From Vulcanimicrobiota bacterium (GTDB lineage Bacteria > Pseudomonadota > Gammaproteobacteria > Xanthomonadales > Rhodanobacteraceae): a stretch of 64,000 nucleotides of DNA. The position numbers and the translations under genes were made by a program. A model generated the notes under the pieces. The model made no database searches. It saw only the letters and a list, made by a program, of their open reading frames with translations, and was not told where the DNA came from. Positions 19,869-27,650 of this stretch are shown here, piece by piece. The stretch is from positions 1 through 64,000 of the forward strand of contig CAJCJD010000180.1 of the NCBI GenBank assembly GCA_903970555.1, given 5' to 3'. Numbering within the stretch: the first letter of the stretch is position 1; each line of letters opens with the position of its first letter.

Positions 19869-21923
19869 ATGGTGCGCGCAGATACCATGAGTCGATCCAG
19901 ATGGCTGGCCGTATGGCCCGTTGCGCTGTTGGCTCTCATTGGTATATGCGGGTATCTACTGGAGGTCACGCATTGGTTCACCATGGTACCTGGCGACCTG
20001 GGTGACCCAAGGTTCAATAGCGTCATACTCGAACACTTCTATCAGTGGCTACTGGGAAAGAGCGCCAGCCTTTGGTCGCCGGAATTCTTTTACCCTTATC
20101 CCTATGCACTCGCATTCAGCGACGATCATTTTGGAACAGCGTGGATCTATGCCATAGCACGCTTTGCCGGCTTGTCTAGAGAAACCGGCTTTGATGCGTG
20201 GTTCTGCGTTGGCTTTTTGCTCAGCTACTTCTGTTGCGCCTATGCGATGCGCAAATTCGGGTTCAGTTGGCACGCCACCGCCGTGGCGGCTTTTGTATTT
20301 GCCTTTTCACCCCCCATTCTTGCGCAGGAAGTGCATGCGCAGCTCATTTATCGATATGCGATTCCGCTTGCGATATTCGAGCTTTGGCAGATTCTGGAGT
20401 TGCGCCGCATCGACCGTATGCCGTGGCTGGGCATTTGGGTGGCCATTCAGTTTTTCTGCTCCATCTATCTCGGCTTTTTTCTAGTCATGCTTGCAGGCGC
20501 AATCTCGGTCGCGAGCGTCTTTGCGTCAATCGTCTCTGATCACCCATCACAGCCGCCACGAACCGGACAGCGTCACACGCTTCAAATCGGCGTCACCGTG
20601 GTGTCGGCAATACTCTGGGTCGGCCTGCTGCTCATGCTCCGGCGGTATCATTCGGTTGCGAAAATGTACGGATTCGCTCACGCGACCGACGAAATCAGCA
20701 CGATGCTCCCGCGCATAAGCAGCTATTTCATCGCGGACAGGTCAACAATAGATGCGTGGGTCGGTGGCTGGGTAACCAACATCCCCATGCGTCACGAACA
20801 TCAAATGTTTTTTGGGCTGCTCGCCTGCGTCCTGGCCGCAATCGGTGTGGTGCTGGGCCGCAAATCAGCGCAGTGGTCGCGCCATGTAGCGATCTTTACC
20901 CTGGCACTTCTTGCCCTAATTGCAATCACGCTGTCGGTAAATGGCCATTCGCTCTATCGTCTCGTGATGGCACTTCCTGGCTTCAATTCCATACGTGCTG
21001 TCACCCGTATTGCGATAGTCATGCTGCTACCTGTGGCTTTGCTTTCGGCCATAGGAGTCCAAACCATTGCGGGCCGCTTTCCAAACTTGCGCACCCCACT
21101 TTTCCTCACGATCACGGCGCTGCTTGCGGTGCAACTGATCGGCTTCCAGGCCATGCAAGTTCCAATCGTGAAATGGCGCGAACGCCTGAACGTCCTTACC
21201 GCCGGCTCAGAAATCCCCAGAAGCGGAAGTCACCCTATCCTTTTCGCGTTCGACAACGCACCTGAATCTTGGGTCCACATTTATAGGGAGCTGGACGGCA
21301 TGGTGCTCGCTCAAGACCTTGGCGCGCCCACGGCGAATGGATACTCGGGTAATCTTCCCGCGTATTTCGGCTCCGTAGATTCCTGTATGACTGCAGCGCA
21401 ACGATTGGCGAACGGGGCAGCTTTCAAGCGACTGCCGCCATCTGATTTATCGGACATGTTGCGTCGCATTTACGTGCTCCCGGTCAATGCCGACTGCCCT
21501 GACTTTTCAACATTGAAACCGTATAGCGGCGCTCTACCGGACAGCGTATTCCACAACGTATCCATTGCCATAATGGACCAAAAAGCGGCCGGACTCTGGT
21601 ACGCCGTCACGATCCAAGTGGAGAATCACAGTTCGTTCTATTTGCCCGCAATATCGACGAATGACGAAGCTGTACAGCTTTCTTGGCAATTCGTCCCGCA
21701 AGGTCGCACGCCAACTGAAGATGCATGGACCACCCGAGCTCCCTTGGAAACCGATATTCCTGCTGGTGGGAGTGCTAGCCAGAATATAAAAGTTGCCCCG
21801 CCGATTGTGCCTGGACATTACACGCTCGTCTTCTCACTCGTGCAGGACAAAGTTGCCTGGTTCCATGAGAAGGGCATGAAGTTAGCCGTGAGCGGTACGC
21901 CCATTGATGTGCGTAGTCCGTGA
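19869..21923 (+). CDS. GT-C-like polytopic membrane protein with C-terminal VQD-x-V-A-W-F domain
   Basis: A 684-residue protein with about eleven hydrophobic helices in residues 5-450 and an extracytoplasmic C terminus. After the first helix a loop reads GDLGDPRFNSVILEH, resembling the acidic first loop of GT-C glycosyltransferases. Residues about 575-684 form a beta-type module (VTIQVENHS ... IPAGGSASQNIKVAPP ... FSLVQDKVAWF) shared with the proteins at 10344-12281 and 24335-26008. The ATG at 19869 is chosen because AAGGGA precedes it by seven bases; a start nine codons earlier has none. Likely transfers the lipid-linked sugar made by the upstream GT2 enzyme; this is inference. Confidence 0.72.
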   Translation: MVRADTMSRSRWLAVWPVALLALIGICGYLLEVTHWFTMVPGDLGDPRFNSVILEHFYQWLLGKSASLWSPEFFYPYPYALAFSDDHFGTAWIYAIARFAGLSRETGFDAWFCVGFLLSYFCCAYAMRKFGFSWHATAVAAFVFAFSPPILAQEVHAQLIYRYAIPLAIFELWQILELRRIDRMPWLGIWVAIQFFCSIYLGFFLVMLAGAISVASVFASIVSDHPSQPPRTGQRHTLQIGVTVVSAILWVGLLLMLRRYHSVAKMYGFAHATDEISTMLPRISSYFIADRSTIDAWVGGWVTNIPMRHEHQMFFGLLACVLAAIGVVLGRKSAQWSRHVAIFTLALLALIAITLSVNGHSLYRLVMALPGFNSIRAVTRIAIVMLLPVALLSAIGVQTIAGRFPNLRTPLFLTITALLAVQLIGFQAMQVPIVKWRERLNVLTAGSEIPRSGSHPILFAFDNAPESWVHIYRELDGMVLAQDLGAPTANGYSGNLPAYFGSVDSCMTAAQRLANGAAFKRLPPSDLSDMLRRIYVLPVNADCPDFSTLKPYSGALPDSVFHNVSIAIMDQKAAGLWYAVTIQVENHSSFYLPAISTNDEAVQLSWQFVPQGRTPTEDAWTTRAPLETDIPAGGSASQNIKVAPPIVPGHYTLVFSLVQDKVAWFHEKGMKLAVSGTPIDVRSP

Positions 21924-22009
21924 CCTGAGAATCGCAACGAACGCATGTGTGCTCTAACGTGCAGATGCCCCGTCTGTCCACGAATTCGTACTGCTGGAAC
22001 TAATCCGGT

Positions 22010-22030
22010 TGTCGAATCCCCGTAAATTCA
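22010..22030 (+). repeat. Left terminal inverted repeat of IS3-family element
   Basis: TGTCGAATCCCCGTAAATTC plus one A; matches the complement of the right end at 23192-23211 except for one substitution and one inserted A. Confidence 0.8.
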
Positions 22031-22082
22031 CACCACGCATAACTAGAGGTCTCCGGGCAAACTAGCCCCAAGGAGACCCACG

Positions 22083-22349
22083 ATGCGCAAGAGCAAGTTC
22101 ACCGAAAGTCAGATCGTCACGACGTTAAAGCAGGTCGAAGGTGGCCGGCAGGTCAAAGATGTATGCCGTGAGGCGGGGATTTCCGAGGCGACCTATTACA
22201 CCTGGAAGTCCAAGTACGGTGGGATGGAAGCATCAGACGTGCAGCGGCTGCGGGACATCGAGGCGGAACATGCCAAGCTCAAACGGATGCACGCCGAGCT
22301 GGCCATGGAGAACCACGCGCTGAAGGATCTCATTGCAAAAAAGCGGTAG
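22083..22349 (+). CDS. IS3-family transposase OrfA
   Basis: An 88-residue DNA-binding protein: helix-turn-helix region MRKSKFTESQIV ... VCREAGISEATYYTWKSKYGG, then a leucine-zipper-like tail (DIEAEHAKLKRMHAELAMENHALK). AAGGAG lies nine bases before the ATG. Near its 3' end the heptamer AAAAAAG at 22337-22343 is the standard IS3 -1 slippage site that would make the OrfAB fusion. OrfA is intact, but its partner is broken. Confidence 0.92.
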   Translation: MRKSKFTESQIVTTLKQVEGGRQVKDVCREAGISEATYYTWKSKYGGMEASDVQRLRDIEAEHAKLKRMHAELAMENHALKDLIAKKR

Positions 22350-23194
22350 ACCCGGCGCACAAGCGCCCGCTCATCACGTGGTTGAAGGAAAGCCATGGTT
22401 GGAGCGAGCGTCGGGCTTGCATGGCGGTCGGGCTGTCGCGGTCCACGGTGCGCTATCGGCGTCGCAGCGATCGTGATGAGGAAGTGATCGCGCTGCTGGC
22501 GGAGTTAGCCGAACGTTTTCCTGATCGAGAATTCGACAAGCTGTTTCAGTTGATCCGTCGACGCGGTCTGATCTGGAACCACAAGAGGGTCTGGCGTGTG
22601 TACTGTCTGATGCAGCTCAATCGCCGTCGTCGTGGCAAGAGGCGGATACCCAACCGGCATCCGCTGCCGTTGATCGCAGGCGAGCAGATCAACACCAGTT
22701 GGTCAATCGCCTTTATGTCCGATGCATTATGGGATGGCCGACGGTTTCGCACCTTCAATGTCATCGACGACTTTACTTGTGAGGCCTTGGCGGTGGAGAT
22801 CGACCTGAATCTGCCGGTGGCGCGCGTGATTCGCACGTTGGAACGCATCGCGGCCTGGCGTGGCGTGGCGTGGCGCGGCTACCTTACAAGGCTTCGCCTG
22901 GACAACGCCCTGAATTTGTCGCGCTAGCTTTGGCCGAATGGGCTGAGCGTAAAGGCATCGCGCTGGACTTCATCGAGCCTGGCCGCCCCATGCAGAACGG
23001 TTTCATCGAACGCTTCAATGGCAGCTACCGCCGTGGCGTGCTGGACATGCACGTATTCCGCACGCTGAGCGAGGTGCGCGAACACACCGAGCAATGGTTG
23101 GCTGATAATCCCCCATGACAGCCTCGGCGGCCTCACGCCTGCCGATTTTCGACTTCAAAATGAGCCGGTGACCTCTGATTTAGTTTGGCATTGA
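22338..23194 (+). pseudogene. IS3-family transposase OrfB, disrupted
   Basis: The integrase-like part is read in the -1 frame after the slippage site (AVDPAHKRPLITWLKESHGW ...). Several lesions are visible. The first catalytic Asp of the DDE triad is replaced: NTSWSIAFMSDALWDG where relatives have an Asp after WSM. A short tandem GTGGC expansion lies near 22858-22875. One G is missing near 22906, turning the DNGPEF motif out of frame and giving a stop at 22925. The next frame runs FVALALAEWAERKG ... FIERFNGSYRR ... WLADNPP and stops again, while the final HDSLGGLTPADFRLQNEP is in a third register before TGA at 23192. It cannot make active transposase. Confidence 0.88.
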
Positions 23195-23211
23195 ATTACG
23201 GGGAGTCGACA
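23192..23211 (+). repeat. Right terminal inverted repeat of IS3-family element
   Basis: TGAATTACGGGGAGTCGACA, the inverted counterpart of the left end at 22010-22030. It contains the GGGGAG that now sits at ribosome-binding distance from the ATG at 23213. Confidence 0.8.
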
Positions 23212-23212
23212 C

Positions 23213-23338
23213 ATGCAACGGGGCTTCATCGAGCGCCTCAACGGCAACCACCACCGTGACGTGCTCGATATGCGTGCATTCCGTTCACTCAGCGAAGTGC
23301 TGGCGCACGAACAATGGCTGGCCAACTACAGCCATGAA
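23213..23338 (+). pseudogene. Second IS3 OrfB remnant, fused to sulfotransferase
   Basis: Forty-two codons reading MQRGFIERLNGNHHRD ... LDMRAFRSLSEV ... EQWLANYSHE. This corresponds to the C-terminal part of an IS3 OrfB around the catalytic Glu (compare MQNGFIERFNGSYRRG ... LDMHVFRTLSEV ... EQWLADN in the neighbouring element). It is a different copy with its own substitutions. It joins the downstream sulfotransferase without a stop. Confidence 0.85.
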
Positions 23339-24259
23339 ATGGCCCATAAAAGCCATGCACGATATAAAAAATTTTCTATTGCGGATCAATCAGAGATGCT
23401 GAAGGAAATAAGGGAAAAGTGCCTGCGATACAACTCCCATCCAGAATTCTCTGTAATTCTTGATAGGTTAGAACAGCTTTTTGCCGAGCTTTCCACTCTA
23501 GATCGCACGTCATCACCGCCTAATTCATATAATCCCAAGACACTAGGAAATGAGCCAAAAAAAGGCTACGTAATATGCATCACACCTAGGAGCGGCAGCA
23601 CTCTGCTTTCCTCGGCACTGTCGGAACAAACACTCAGGGGCCATGTTGGGCTGGGATATCCGGGGGAAATCTTCAACCTCGGATTCATCAAACCAAGAGC
23701 CATGCATTACGGATGTCGCTCCATTGATGAGTACACCAAGTGGGCTCTGTGGGAAAGTACCGACAAGTCGGGTGTCTTTGCAGTCAAAGGTGACCTGTTC
23801 CAACTTTTACCCTTTTTGCTAACCCCGACCTTTCAGCACTTTCTTCCCAACACAAAGTTCATTTACCTAACGAGAGAAGATGCATTGCTTCAAGCGATCT
23901 CGTTCGTCATTGCTCAACACACGGGAAAATGGACTTCTGAAAGCATAGTAAGTGGTCGTTACGAAGAAAATTTCGAAGAAATTTGCACCAATGTTGAACT
24001 CATAGCTCAGATGATGAGCAGCTTTGAAAAGCTCTTTTCATTTTCAAATATAGCCCCGTGCCAAATATTCACCAGCGACGTGGAAAACAATCTCGCTTCC
24101 ACAATAAAAAAGGTAATTAATTTTGTAGACGCGCCTATCGCAGAGCACACGATACAGCTACGCGTACAAACGTCGCGAATCCGTGATGAAGTTAATGAAG
24201 TGCTGAAGAAGGCGGTCGTGTCAAAGCTCTCCCTTTATGTCCCGAACAATCACATGTAA
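23213..24259 (+). CDS. Stf0-type sulfotransferase with IS-derived N terminus
   Basis: Sulfotransferase related to the Stf0 trehalose sulfotransferase family, transferring sulfate from PAPS to a carbohydrate. The PAPS 5'-phosphosulfate loop is ITPRSGSTLLSSAL (about residues 122-135), followed by GYPGEIFN; the 3'-phosphate region is YLTREDALLQAISFVIAQHTGKW near 222. The open frame is 348 residues, but the first 42 derive from a transposase remnant. The native start is probably at or before MLKEIREK (23396), or lost. As it stands, GGGGAG in the IS end could serve the ATG at 23213. The gene is clearly more A+T rich than its surroundings, indicating transfer. PAPS would come from cysD-cysNC. Confidence 0.82.
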   Translation: MQRGFIERLNGNHHRDVLDMRAFRSLSEVLAHEQWLANYSHEMAHKSHARYKKFSIADQSEMLKEIREKCLRYNSHPEFSVILDRLEQLFAELSTLDRTSSPPNSYNPKTLGNEPKKGYVICITPRSGSTLLSSALSEQTLRGHVGLGYPGEIFNLGFIKPRAMHYGCRSIDEYTKWALWESTDKSGVFAVKGDLFQLLPFLLTPTFQHFLPNTKFIYLTREDALLQAISFVIAQHTGKWTSESIVSGRYEENFEEICTNVELIAQMMSSFEKLFSFSNIAPCQIFTSDVENNLASTIKKVINFVDAPIAEHTIQLRVQTSRIRDEVNEVLKKAVVSKLSLYVPNNHM

Positions 24260-24334
24260 CAGCCGCCAGCCAAGGACATTAGCGTCACGATGAATGAAAC
24301 GGTCGCGCGCATTCAGTCCCCAAACCTGTCCCAA

Positions 24335-26008
24335 TCAGCCGAGCTCTACCGAAATGACGCGCGCCGCATCCGGGTTTTTATCGACAAACCATGCGACGGC
24401 CTCCTGAACCAACGAAATCACTAATCGCAATGACCTAGGTTCGCTAGGCACGCTGATTTGCATGGGAACGACAACGGCCTTACCGGGAAGAACGTCGGAT
24501 GGAAGACGGGTGCGTACCCCATCCGCGACAACGACCTTTCCACTCTTTGTCAGCCAGCGATAGGTAAGCATCACGGATTGCTTCCCAGATGCCGCCCATG
24601 CTTCCCGGCTAATATTCTCGACACGCACAGGCACACAGATATCCATGTCTGGGAAGACATTTTCTATGCGGGAAGCGGGCGTAATCGCAGATTTGAATTG
24701 AGTCAGCGGCTTATTCGAGCGACCCAGTGACCTGACCTGGCTACCGGCCGATACGTAGCGCTTGCTTTCGCATACGGAGTCGCTCGTGGCTGCTTCCAAG
24801 GAAGCATCGGCGTCCATAAGGATATGCCCTTCAAAGTGGGTGACAATGCTGTCGTGCACCTTGAATGATGCGATATCTTCCTGCCAGTGATAACAACCAA
24901 GATAGTGGTTCTCACTTTTCATGAGTGCCGCGTCTACGCGATAGTTACCCCTCGGCATGCGATTTAGCATATTGAACCGCACGACATACTCGCCCTGCGT
25001 CAGCGAATGGACATGCCCAAGCCGCATGGAATCGGTGCCGAATACAAGCAAGCCGCGTTCGTCTTTAATGGCGATGCTGGCGTTTAGAGTATCAATGGGC
25101 TCATTCGACTTAATTTTAAGTAAAATGTTGAAATACTCTCCGACCATGGCGAGAGAGCCACCGGAGATTTCTCCAACAACACTGGCTTCCTCGATGACAC
25201 AACTCCTATCACCAAACTCCACCGCGCTTTCGCTGCGCACTGGCTCGCACTCCAATGCGCCGCTGGATATCGGCCGCCCGGCATCTTCAGCAGGGGCCAA
25301 GGCAATCGATCGGCTGAGAAATTCTCTGCGTGATGCTTGAAAGCGCGATTTGGCGTATTGATACAGTTCGAGCTCATGTGAAAAAAGCGCGCTCAGCTTC
25401 TGCACATGCTGTGGAGATAGCGATTCAACCTTCATGCGCTGCGACGTGACGTTTTTCAACTTGAGCGGGACATATTCCCAACCAAATTTCGCATCCAGCA
25501 TGCATGCAAGATCTTCCAACTCCTCCTGCAAACCTATCAATTCAAACGAATCGACAGCCTTGATGGCCGCGTCAAACTTTTCGTCCAACGAAAGAATTGT
25601 TCGCGAAGAAGTACCCAATGGATAGAGCATTGCAATTTGCGCCGCCATGCCGTCCCGGTCATTGAGCGAGAGCTGGTCTAAATGGGCATCAAGGCTCAGA
25701 CCATGCAGCCTGGTATCGATAAGACGATCGGCGCAGTCAATTTTGTGATAGAAATATTCCGATAAGAAACGATCAAAGGGATGACGTAGAACGGTGATAC
25801 AGCACCGATCCTGGGGAAGTCGATCGCCTTGTTGCAGCGAAAAATGGCCGCTAACCACATCAAGATAATCAAACTGCACCAACGCGTCTTTCAAGCGCAG
25901 ACCTACAATGGTGTCCGATACACGCTCTTTGCCGAGGTGTTCGATTAAATGATGCTGTATGGCAATGCCGCCCGTCTTGGGAATATGAAAGTGCAGGATT
26001 TTTTTCAT
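24335..26008 (-). CDS. Sulfotransferase fused to Wzt-C-like and VQE-x-V-A-W-F domains
   Basis: A 557-residue three-part protein. Residues 1-235: sulfotransferase with PAPS loop HFHIPKTGG near 7-15 and the 3'-phosphate segment VLRHPFDRFLSEY near 75. Residues about 265-390: a domain that resembles the C-terminal glycan-binding domain of Wzt (GEYFNILLKI ... LVFGTDSMRLG ... GEYVVRFNML ... GNYRVDAALM ... YHWQEDIASFKV). Residues about 455-555: a beta-type module (PVRVENISREAW ... VLPGKAVVVPMQISVP ... ISLVQEAVAWF) shared with two membrane proteins in this locus. The local Wzt lacks its own C-terminal domain. Predicted to sulfate the exported glycan, perhaps recognising the chain itself. It is the last gene on the long minus-strand run. 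Confidence 0.83.
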   Translation of the reverse strand: MKKILHFHIPKTGGIAIQHHLIEHLGKERVSDTIVGLRLKDALVQFDYLDVVSGHFSLQQGDRLPQDRCCITVLRHPFDRFLSEYFYHKIDCADRLIDTRLHGLSLDAHLDQLSLNDRDGMAAQIAMLYPLGTSSRTILSLDEKFDAAIKAVDSFELIGLQEELEDLACMLDAKFGWEYVPLKLKNVTSQRMKVESLSPQHVQKLSALFSHELELYQYAKSRFQASRREFLSRSIALAPAEDAGRPISSGALECEPVRSESAVEFGDRSCVIEEASVVGEISGGSLAMVGEYFNILLKIKSNEPIDTLNASIAIKDERGLLVFGTDSMRLGHVHSLTQGEYVVRFNMLNRMPRGNYRVDAALMKSENHYLGCYHWQEDIASFKVHDSIVTHFEGHILMDADASLEAATSDSVCESKRYVSAGSQVRSLGRSNKPLTQFKSAITPASRIENVFPDMDICVPVRVENISREAWAASGKQSVMLTYRWLTKSGKVVVADGVRTRLPSDVLPGKAVVVPMQISVPSEPRSLRLVISLVQEAVAWFVDKNPDAARVISVELG

Positions 26009-26399
26009 AGTCGGTAATCGTCAGTTGCGCAGGTGTAACCTGATTGACACTTTACCGTAAGATTAACGCAAGCGACCCGCGGGAGTTGGAGTTTTGTTCA
26101 CTGTCCCAGAAAGCGGTCATCCGACGATCAGGGCCCAGCCCCCCCCCTTCATATACGCGTGCGCCCGCGCAGCGGGAAAAATGCGCGCGCCTGTTTGCCG
26201 CGACGTGGTGTGCTTACTGCTGTCCGCAATATTTTCCGAAACAAGCAGCCCTAGACCTAAGTCTCGCCAACCTCAATTTTCTAGCAAACGCCAGTGCGGG
26301 AGAATCGATTCCACTTTTTGACCGCCGGCCAAATGCAGGCCGGCCCAAGTGACGGAACTGAAAATGCGGGGTTGACTCAAACACCAATATCGGCGCCAC
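26009..26399. other. Intergenic region with no recognised gene
   Basis: About 390 bp between two minus-strand genes. A 102-codon plus-strand frame exists but has no family resemblance and contains a C9 run at about 26143. A 7-bp GCCGGCC/GGCCGGC hairpin sits at 26324-26344 without a following T-run on either strand. The promoter of the sulfotransferase gene may be here. It could be a decayed gene; I cannot tell. Confidence 0.4.
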
Positions 26400-27650
26400 C
26401 TAGTTCAGCATGGCCCTAAGTAGCGAACTCAGATACAAATAAGCACTCTCTGCTGCCCTTGTTTGCGTATGCTGATCGAACACAGGCTTATCTTTACTCG
26501 CACTCACACAAACGCGCTCGATAACCGGTAGCCATCGTCTAAATTCAAAATTCTTACGTGCATAACGAAGTGACGCGGATCTCATCCTCGTAAGCTCATC
26601 CTTCGACCAATGCAAAACCTGCGACATGGCGCCATAAAGTGATGTGGCGTCTCGCGAGATCTTTAGACAATCCACGCCATCCAAAAACCACTCACTCGCG
26701 CCCACGCCAGCGGTCATGATCGGGATACATCCGGCAACGGCCGCCTCGCTCGCTACAAACCCAAATGGCTCTCGCTCCCAAGTGGGAAACACGAGTGCGT
26801 CATAACCAGCCAAGACATTGAGCATGTCTTTCTTGTCAGTTTGGCCCTTATATATGATGTGCTGGTCCAGCCCCTTTGCTTTAACACGCTGCATAAAAGA
26901 AGCAACGTGACCGGCTCCGTACACATCCACGTAAAAGTTGTCCAGACCGTTTTGCACCAGGCACTCAACAGACTCCAGCATGATGTCTGTCCCCTTATGA
27001 GGGGCGACCCTGGAGCAGAACACAAATCTCTTTCGTCCGTCGGCCGCAGGCTGCATTTGGGCAGACTCTGGCGAGAAATCAACCCAACCAGGGATGTATG
27101 TGACATTCGGCAATGTCAACCCGAGGGTATTACCAACCTCTCGAGCGACATTTTTGGACATCGCAATAATGCGAGTGCGATCTTCAAAGTGAAGCGCGCC
27201 GAACAACTTTTCGTAACTCGCGCGCAGCTCTGGAATTTTGTCCAAGCCGATGAATACGTGATCCATGAGATAAAGGACCAGAGGCATTTTCAAAGCCTGA
27301 AGATACTTGACTATCGACACGGCCCCCAATCCCATGAGATTGAACGCCAGCACGACATCGGGGCGGAATGTGCGTATCAGCCGTCCTAATTCACGTAGAT
27401 TTCGAAAGTTGTAGTAAACATTTTCGAGCTGACTAGGCTCGATAAGCTCGTGGGTCATTGTCGCCCACGTAAGAGTCCGTGTAACGTTTGCGATCTCGCA
27501 GGCACCTTCATCATCGGTCAAATAATCCGATGTCAACACGTGAACTTCATGGCCGCTATTAACTAGCCCGATGGCGACGTCATAAGCACCCAGTTCATAG
27601 CCGCCGATAAAACCCGGAGGGAATACGTTACTTAGCAGCAGTATCTTCAT
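26400..27650 (-). CDS. GT4-family glycosyltransferase
   Basis: A 416-residue GT-B glycosyltransferase with N-terminal MKILLLSNVFPPGFIGGYELGAYDVA (glycine-rich acceptor-side loop), FCSRVAPHKGTDIMLE near 225 and the donor-side segment TWEREPFGFVASEAAVAGCIPI near 315, where the two Glu residues of the E-x7-E motif are present. Adds a sugar to a surface glycan; specificity unknown. Its ATG overlaps the stop of the preceding glycosyltransferase gene (ATGA), so it is coupled within a run of glycosyltransferase genes. Confidence 0.9.
   Translation of the reverse strand: MKILLLSNVFPPGFIGGYELGAYDVAIGLVNSGHEVHVLTSDYLTDDEGACEIANVTRTLTWATMTHELIEPSQLENVYYNFRNLRELGRLIRTFRPDVVLAFNLMGLGAVSIVKYLQALKMPLVLYLMDHVFIGLDKIPELRASYEKLFGALHFEDRTRIIAMSKNVAREVGNTLGLTLPNVTYIPGWVDFSPESAQMQPAADGRKRFVFCSRVAPHKGTDIMLESVECLVQNGLDNFYVDVYGAGHVASFMQRVKAKGLDQHIIYKGQTDKKDMLNVLAGYDALVFPTWEREPFGFVASEAAVAGCIPIMTAGVGASEWFLDGVDCLKISRDATSLYGAMSQVLHWSKDELTRMRSASLRYARKNFEFRRWLPVIERVCVSASKDKPVFDQHTQTRAAESAYLYLSSLLRAMLN

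Larger units (their letters stand above)
22010..23211 (+). mobile_element. Decayed IS3-family insertion sequence
   Basis: A 1202-bp element bounded by imperfect inverted repeats (left TGTCGAATCCCCGTAAATTC, 22010-22030; right end complement TGTCGACTCCCCGTAATTCA, 23192-23211). It carries orfA, an A6G slippage heptamer and a broken orfB. Size and organisation are those of IS3-family elements. The three bases on either side (GGT left, CAT right) do not match, so no target duplication is visible; it may have lost it by rearrangement. Confidence 0.88.

Noticed and set aside
22007-23214. Target-site duplication of the IS3 element
   Set aside because: The three bases left (GGT) and right (CAT) of the inverted repeats differ.
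26324-26344. GCCGGCC hairpin downstream of the minus-strand glycosyltransferase at 26400
   Set aside because: Only 7 bp of stem and no T-run on either strand, so not called as a terminator.
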